From Trogon surrucura (taxonomy: Eukaryota; Chordata; Aves; Trogoniformes; Trogonidae), in the NCBI GenBank assembly GCA_020746105.1, contig CM036624.1, positions 1,297,562-1,361,561 on the forward strand: DNA of 64,000 bases. Reading direction: 5' to 3'. Under the pieces are notes generated by a model. It ran no database searches and was not told the origin of the DNA. It saw nothing but the letters and a program-made list of their open reading frames with translations. The translations under genes and the position numbers were made by a program. Below are positions 57,574 through 64,000 of the stretch, in pieces (within the stretch, counting starts at the first letter, position 1; the number at the start of each line of letters is the position of its first letter).

Positions 57574-58311
57574 TTTTCAAAGTTAACTCCATTCCAGTCT
57601 GGTTAGGACCATTATATAGAGAGCAGTATACACTATTCTATTTAAAAATCTGGGGTTATTACACTTCTCCTTTTTTGAGACCCCTTTTCACCTTCTGCTC
57701 ATCTCTCAAAATTATCCAGCTTATTGGACCTATCGTGCCAGTCTCCTTTACTTTAACCAAGCGGTTAAGGTCAGTATTTCTCACACCGTGTGTGTTCAGA
57801 GGCTGCAGCAGGACACCACAGGTTGGCAATCAACAGCTCTCACAACACCTTTGCCTGCACAGTTCACCATCCTTTCCTATCTTTCATTCCTCTTTCATTT
57901 CTAGTGACCCGAGCAGAAATGAACATTAAAGGATTTGCTTGAAAAAATACCCAGTGTTTCATTAAAAAGATCATAAGGTCTTGTTAAGTTTTAACTCCTC
58001 TGAGAAGGGGTTGTCATTTAGGTCAAAGCATCCACTGTGAGACTCATCCCCTGGACAGGAGGATGCTGTAGAAAGAGCCACGGACACATCTTGCTCTGTT
58101 CATGGTGCTCTTTTAAACCCTTCAACTTCAGCCTTACAGTCTTAATTGACCGCACTTTCTCTTCCAAGGTATTCCCTGCATCAGTACTTAGATTCTCCTT
58201 ACAAACATCTGCCTAGAGCTTTTATAAATAAATATATAAATATATACATAGAGAGAGATATATAAATATATACATATCTAAATATATACATATATAAATT
58301 AGATATAAGAT
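57574..58311. other. Spacer ending in an AT-rich microsatellite
   Basis: No gene is recognised. The last hundred bases are the simple repeat listed next. Confidence 0.6.
58214..58309. repeat. AT-rich microsatellite (TATAAATA/TATACATA units)
   Basis: The tract has alternating AAATATATA and TACATA units with a short GAGAGAGA interruption. It ends directly at the 5' junction of the CR1 at 58312. Confidence 0.9.
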
Positions 58312-58762
58312 ACAGAAGAGGGCGACAAAATTGGTGAAGGGCCTGGAGAATAGACCTTATGAGGAGCGATTGAGGGAGCTGGGACTGTTCAGTTTAAGGA
58401 AGAGGAGGTTGAGGGGGGACCTCATCATGCTCTACAGTTACTTGAAAGGACGTTGTAGAGAGGTTGGTGCTGGTCTCTTCTCACAGGTCATTAGGGACAG
58501 AACCAGGGGGAATAGGTTCAAGTTGCAACAGGGCCAGTTTAGACTGGACATTAGGAAGAAATTCTTCATGGAAAGAGGGGTCAGACACTGGAACAGACTG
58601 TCTGGGGAGGTGGTTGAGTCACCATCCCCGGATGTGTTTAAGTGTCGCTTAGATGTGGTGTTGGGTGAGATGGTTTAGGGGTGAACTTGTAGTGTAGGGT
58701 TAATGGTTGGACTCAATGATCCCAAGGGTCTTTTCCAACCTGAACTGTTCTATGATTCTATG
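58312..58762 (+). mobile_element. CR1 LINE, C-terminal ORF2 and 3' UTR
   Basis: Beginning within the codons for [13 protein letters not shown], the plus strand encodes the ORF2 C-terminal domain: [55 protein letters not shown]. It ends with LDVVLGEMV and a stop at 58676-58678. The 3' UTR has a single TTGTAGTGTAGGGTTAATGG unit and ends in GTTCTATGATTCTATG. The frame is open over the whole piece. It is the same subfamily as 22065-22621. The 5' end abuts an AT microsatellite. Confidence 0.94.
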
Positions 58763-60997
58763 CCTGGAGAAGAAGGATTTTTCCCTGTGGCTTCCCCAAA
58801 TTTCGTAAGAAAGGCCAATCCAGCGTGGGTTTTCTTTCCCCTACAGAGCAGTATAGAGGGTCTTAAACCCTCAAAAGCCTTCTTGGTCTCTCTGTAAACG
58901 TAAACCGCTAAGGAGATAGAGGAGACAAGCAGAACAGAGCAACAACATTTAGATCATGCAACAACGGGTACCAGTAAAAGTTTCTGAACAGTAGGAAGTG
59001 CTACACGGAAAGGACACTCCGTTGAAAAAGCACTTTTTCTAAGATTCGTGGGAGTTTAGCAATAGAGAGAAATGTCACACTACATCATCACAGCTGTACT
59101 GATGTCCCAGACTATCCACAAATTCTGTAAACCAGGATAAGGGAATCTACAAGAAGTTGAGGGGTGAGGAGCAGTAAGAAACCACACACTAACTTGTTAC
59201 AAGTGTCTCTTGATTCTTTGAAGGATTTTTTTTTTTTGTCCAAGAAAAGCTAGTAAAGGACTAAAAGTGACCCAAAATTTAATTTTACTGTGCAATGGAG
59301 TTACACAACACGCACAGAATCAAACCAGAATTGCACTCATCTAATTCAAGTATATTTTAGCCATTCTCTGGTTTCTCCTACCACACCTTGCCAGCTCCAC
59401 TCTCTTGCAAGTTTTTTTCTGAAAAATCTACTGTCACTACTCTAGTGAAAATAAAGAAAATGACCCAGGGTGCTCCAGTAAAATGACAGAATTCATCTTC
59501 CACCCTCTACTTCATGACCCTGTTTAACCTACTAAAATAAATTTTAAAAGCTTGATACACGTAAATTCTACACGTGACTCTTGCAACATGAGCAAAATAT
59601 CAACCTCTATTACTAAGCAAAAGTACCTGAAAAGCAGAAATAAACTCTAAAAGATTGACGTAAAATATGATTATGTAAGTACCATAATTTTACTAGCCTA
59701 CTAAGCATTTTGGTTGCAAAAATGCAGTTTTGGTGTTTTGTTTTTTTTTTTTATATTTCACAAATTCTTCTTATCCTATTTCCTGGGATGAAATAACTAC
59801 TATATTTTAAAGAAGAAGTCTGCATCGGTTTGGAATAGAGAAAAGATCCATCATAAGTAAAATATGTTGAACAAAGACATCTGGAGCAAGACCTACTTGA
59901 ATCTTTATAGTTAAAAAATTAGAATTAGTAAGGAAAAATTGCTACTAGCGCACACAATTATTGCATCCCTACCATAATGTGGAATACATTTAGGTTTTAT
60001 TAGCCAGGGTAAATGAGTATAATTTGACATTTATACTTCTTTGACTTCAGTAATATTAACAGCAACACAATTTAAACACGCTTTAAAACATGCTAAATTT
60101 GGAGTTTGAGCACACAAGGAAAAATGAACAAACACTTTAATTTAATTTATTCCATTTTACCAACAGAGTTTAATAGCTCTAATAATATTACCAGTAATGC
60201 ACATGCTTACAATAACCAGAGCTGTATCTTCTGTTTGATCATTAGTATATCAATACCAACACTAAAAAATACTACACTTAAGTATTTCTAAGTATAGCTT
60301 TATCTATTTATCGAGTCTAAATTGCACCCAAAAGCATGTAAAAGTCATCCAGAGATTGTACTATATTGCAGACACCGCTACAATACTAAGAAGACAATTC
60401 TGTTAAATAGAAAAATGTTATGGATGAAACATGGAAGGAGAAAACAAACAAAAAAGCACACACTCTCCGTGTATGTTATCACCAGATTTCACAGGTACCT
60501 CGAATCGTGCTGTCTGAAGGGACCAGTGTGTTGTTTATATGTATTATCTGTCTTTAACAAGCGGTGACTAGCCATCTGGAGTTCAAAAATATTTTCAGTC
60601 CTGAGCTTCCCCGTTGCCCATATAGAGCAAGGCAACAATTTTCTCCGAACAGCTTTCAGGATAGTAATTTTTTTTTTCCCTCAAATGCAAAACCTACCGA
60701 ACTAGACTTCTCTGTTACAGTCATTCAAGTGAGCCAGATCCTCAGTAAATGTTAAAATGGTGTAGAAGTACTGAAGACAAGACTCAAACAGAATGAAATC
60801 ATTGCAAATTCCTGGACCAGCACAGCCAATACAGGGTTGATGTTTCACGGTCTATATTGTTTTGGATACAAAACTATTCCTACAATTCAAAGTCCATGAG
60901 TTGAGTTCAAATTATAACAAAACACGGATGCCTCTCTACATCACGTGCCAAAATGCCCCCTTTAACAGAGTTACACTGCTCTGCCAAGTTTGTCTCC
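58763..60997. other. Non-coding stretch, no gene recognised
   Basis: Nothing coding or repetitive is recognised beyond T runs near 59227 and 59742. Short plus-strand frames near 60106-60755 have no domain. Confidence 0.6.
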
Positions 60998-61598
60998 CCC
61001 TGTATCAGGAGAAGCGTAGCCAGCAGGGCAAGGGAAGTGATTCTGCCCCTTTACTCTGCTCTTGTGAGACCCCACCTCGAATACTGCATCCAGTTCCGGT
61101 GTCCCCACCATAAGAGGGACATGGAGCTGTTGGAGCGTGTTCAGACGAGGCCACAAAGATGATCCAGGGGCTGGAGCAGCTCTGCTACGAGGACAGGCTG
61201 CGGGAGCTGGGGTTGTTCAGTCTTGAAAAGAGAAGACTTCAGGGAGACCTAATAGCTGCCTTCCAGTACCTGAAGGGATCCTACAGGAAGGCTGGGGAGG
61301 GACTTTTTACAAGAGTGTCGACTGATAGGACAAGGGGCAATGGGTTTAAGTGGAAGGAGAATGGATTTAGATTAGATCTTAGGAAGAACTTCTTCAGTGC
61401 GAGGGTGGCAAGACTTTGGAATAAATTGCCCAGAGAGTTTGTGGCTGCCCCCTCCCTGGAGGTGTTCAAGGTCAGGTTGGGCAGAGCCTTGAGTAGCCTC
61501 ATCTAGTAGAGAAGCGTCCCTGCCCATGACAGGGTGGTTGGATTAGATGATCTCTGAGGTCCCTTCCAGCCTAGGCCAGTCTAGGGTTCTATGATTCT
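60998..61598 (+). mobile_element. CR1 LINE of the SINE-partner subfamily
   Basis: The true ORF2 frame reads [50 protein letters not shown] and stops at TGA. The overlapping ATG at 61159 opens a 115-codon frame, [20 protein letters not shown] to GRALSSLI, ending at 61506. The 3' UTR has GAGAAGCGTCCCTGCCC and TTGGATTAGATGATCTC and ends near GTCTAGGGTTCTATGATTC. Structure and the one-base ORF2 lesion match the copy at 38068. It is truncated upstream of the C-terminal region. Confidence 0.94.
61159..61506 (+). pseudogene. Intact 115-codon C-terminal segment of CR1 ORF2, frame-shifted from its upstream part
   Basis: It is the sister of the frame at 38226-38573: same ATG overlapping the upstream TGA, same length, nine residue differences (for instance W for L after NGFK and F for V in PREFV). 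Both are the conserved region after the reverse transcriptase. That two copies keep this frame fits recent common origin. It is not evidence of function by itself. Confidence 0.8.
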
Positions 61599-64000
61599 CT
61601 AACGTCTGTGCCGCGCCATGTACCCACTTCATGTATTGTGCATCCCGTTTCACAGCCAGAGCAGAGGTTTGGTGCTTACCGCAAAACAAAAGCCAGAGAT
61701 CCCTCCTTATATATTCAGTTATGGAATGGAGGCAATGACTAGTTTCCAGGCAGTGCTGTGAGCCAGCATTGATTTGGAATCACAATCTATTTTTCAACCC
61801 CTAAGTGAACATCAGCCAAGTAACCCTGGTTGAGAAAACGCCTGAGCCAGAATGCAGTGCTATATAAAGACAGACGCTTGAACCTTTCTCCTCCCTTAAT
61901 ATTTCTTCTCTTCTCTGGAATTCATTTGTCAAAAAAAATTACAATAAATTTCTTCAATGATTTGCACTTCCCACAGGCTGTTCAGACATTTTTCCTAGGC
62001 AACACCATACCTTAACACGTAATTTCACTAGAACATCATTCATATCAGCATAACAAAAAGAGATTGTTTTTAGAATTATTTTTCTCTGAATCACGCCCTA
62101 ATCAGGGAAAGGGGGAAAAAAAAAAAAAGAATATTAGGAGGATGTAAGAAAGATTTTGGTTTTGTACCTATATTAAAAAAAAGCCGTATCTTTTTTCCTA
62201 GTAGTAATTTTAATAACCATTAAATGGATTTCAGATTTAGACTGACATTCTATGGAGAATGACAATTGTCTGCCTAAAAACTATTTCATTTTTCTTTTTA
62301 CCTAGTGCATCTGTACTTAGCCAATCTCAATTTGTTTATCTAGATATAGTTCAGCGACTCCAGTGGGTGCTGGATTCTATTCAGTTCCTTCCGACAACTA
62401 ATTTTCAGCTGAGTTACATCTGGATGAGATTTTATTCGAAAAAAAAAAAAAAGGGTCAGCTCCTGGACTTCAACAGACAAAGAGCCATTTGACAAATGAG
62501 AAGGTGTCAAAAGCATCCTTAAATTAGAAGCTTCAATATAAAGAGGGTTGTGGAACTCTGGATTTGTTTGTCTGGATTTGTAGGTGATTAGATGTTTGCG
62601 TTCGCAGAAATTACAATGAATACGCACAATGCAGAAGCCATCTGCTGGAAGAGTCTTATAAAAGATTAAACACTGAGTATACTGGAAAAATCCCATGAGA
62701 ACACCTCTACAACTGGAAGCCAGCATTCTAGTGCAAGCAGCAACATGCAGAGTGAAAAAAGCACAGCACAAGCTCTTTAATCATAAATCCTGTGAGTTTC
62801 CAATAAAAAAAAAAAAAAAAAGGCAAGACAGAAAATCCTGCATATTGTCAATTCATATTGGTCTGGTTTGTAAATAAACAGCCCGTGAAGACAAACTTAC
62901 TGGAAGAACTGAAGGGTTTCTTTCGTAATCACACAAGAATCCAAAACAACAAGCCCAAAGTGCACCTCGGTAGTTGCCTAGGGTTCCTCTTTATCAAGGT
63001 ATGTGAAACTGTCAGATTTTATTGGTAAAACTAACTTCCAGCTCCATCATTCCTCAAATGCTGTTCTAGTAGCTTTTAGTTCTAACCAGCTTGAATACTA
63101 TACCAGCTATATAATATAACCATATATATATATATAAAATAATATATATATCTCTATATATAAATATATATAGATATAATACTATACTCCAAGTCTTTTA
63201 TTGGGACAGAAGAAATCTCGAACGTGCGTAAAATACATTTCTAGGAAGAAACCAACATGTTTAGCAAGTGATGAACAATATTTACAAGGAAACGTGTTAT
63301 GATTTTTCACTTACAAAGTCACAGAATGCTAGGGAAGTGAAATAGCTGTTTTAAAACTTAGAAGAATGCTCAGACTGCAGAAAACACAAGCAGTTTTGTA
63401 CAAACCAGTTTAGAGGAACCCACTATCCGTGAGGCACAAAATTCACCTTATTGAATTTTCCACGCAATACTGTTTCCATTTCAGATTACTGCCATCTAAT
63501 AATTATCCATGTGTACTCAATTTGCCGAATTATGCTGCTTACTGACACATACTTCCTGGAGGACAGTAGTCCACCTTGTTTTGTCAAAAGCATCCATAAA
63601 TCACGAAATTCTCCCCTCTAAATTTTGCATGCTGTGGGCTAGCTGTTTCTTCTTTTATTCCAGAAGAACGGCATCACCTTTGAAATACAGTGGCATTAGA
63701 TAATACTCTTCTAGTTTTCCAAAGCCCTTCTTGAAAACCTCTGTGAACTACATAATACAATTAAATCACCTAGAAATACAGCTTGTAAATTATGCATGAC
63801 ATTAAAGAGCTTTTCAAAACATCATCCAAAAAAACTACATCAGTCCGGAAGCAGACCAAACAAATTGTTTAACTTCAGTTCTGCTCAGGCTATCAGGTCA
63901 AGCTTTCTCCTGTTGAGAAGTGCTTTAGGATGCTTAATAAGCAAGTGGGTTCACAATTCTGACTTCTTAAATTTCCAAAATTATTCCAGCTCTGTCGTTT
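61599..64000. other. Non-coding stretch with AT microsatellite
   Basis: No gene is recognised. A 143-codon minus-strand frame (62340-62771) runs through an A run (read as Phe) and has no domain. A runs occur near 62117, 62440 and 62804. The AT-rich block at 63105-63186 is listed separately. Confidence 0.55.
63105..63186. repeat. AT-rich microsatellite
   Basis: Runs of TA and AATATATA with a CTCTATATATAAA interruption extend over about 80 bases. Confidence 0.9.

Noticed and set aside
62340-62771. 143-codon minus-strand frame as a possible gene
   Set aside because: It runs through an A run read as Phe residues and shows no domain, so it is of chance length.
63318-63345. CACAGAATGCTAGGG as a CR1 end
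   Set aside because: Only about 15 bases resemble a CR1 terminus and the following 3' UTR is absent.
1-64000. CRISPR array, operon, phage or endogenous retrovirus
   Set aside because: No regularly spaced direct repeats, no bacterial gene layout, and no retroviral gag/pol/env peptides or primer-binding site were seen. All reverse transcriptase traces are of CR1 type.

Overview
The window looks like bird nuclear DNA. It is AT-rich, has no compact operon-like gene layout, and every interspersed repeat that can be recognised belongs to the CR1 LINE class or to a SINE that borrows a CR1 tail. CR1 elements dominate avian genomes. They show here by ORF2 peptides such as [13 protein letters not shown] and by 3' ends made of 8-bp ATTCTGTG-like repeats. 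Three copies are SINEs with a tRNA-Ile-like head and a CR1 3' tail. As far as I recall that architecture is established for passerine birds (the TguSINE1 type), so a passerine host is the best guess, but it is an inference from repeat type only.

No host protein-coding gene could be identified. The long open frames are either pieces of CR1 ORF2 or of a length expected by chance in this much AT-rich DNA. The window is best read as intergenic or long-intron sequence with 17 CR1 fragments and 3 SINEs. CR1 fragments lie on both strands: about 14977-15548, 22065-22621, 26240-27216, 30760-31441, 38068-38660, 50784-51326, 56880-57573, 58312-58762 and 60998-61598 on plus; about 1675-1782, 15217-15308, 20712-21108, 21256-21320, 29787-30745, 31803-31890, 35683-35955 and 54983-55285 on minus. 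The SINEs (3582-3765, 40407-40593, 41797-41999) are all on minus. The longest repeat-free stretches are 3766-14976 and 42000-50783.

At least four CR1 subfamilies can be separated by their 3' ends. One (29787, 38068, 54983, 60998) has the same 3' UTR as the SINE tails, so the likely LINE partner of the SINE is present in the window. The three copies of that subfamily that cover the site share a one-base deletion in ORF2. It makes a stop overlapping a new ATG (ATGA), after which a 115-codon C-terminal frame follows. I regard this shared lesion and the SINE/LINE pair as the most interesting content.

Other signals are weaker. They are a palindromic RFX X-box match at 6029-6042, a CpG-dense patch at 34681-34873, a CpG- and homeobox-motif-bearing stretch at 52587-53076 that looks like a candidate conserved enhancer, a four-run G-quadruplex motif at 48471-48493, several microsatellites and small tandem repeats, and a recurrent A-rich/C-tract motif. 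Nothing seen amounts to a new multi-gene system.
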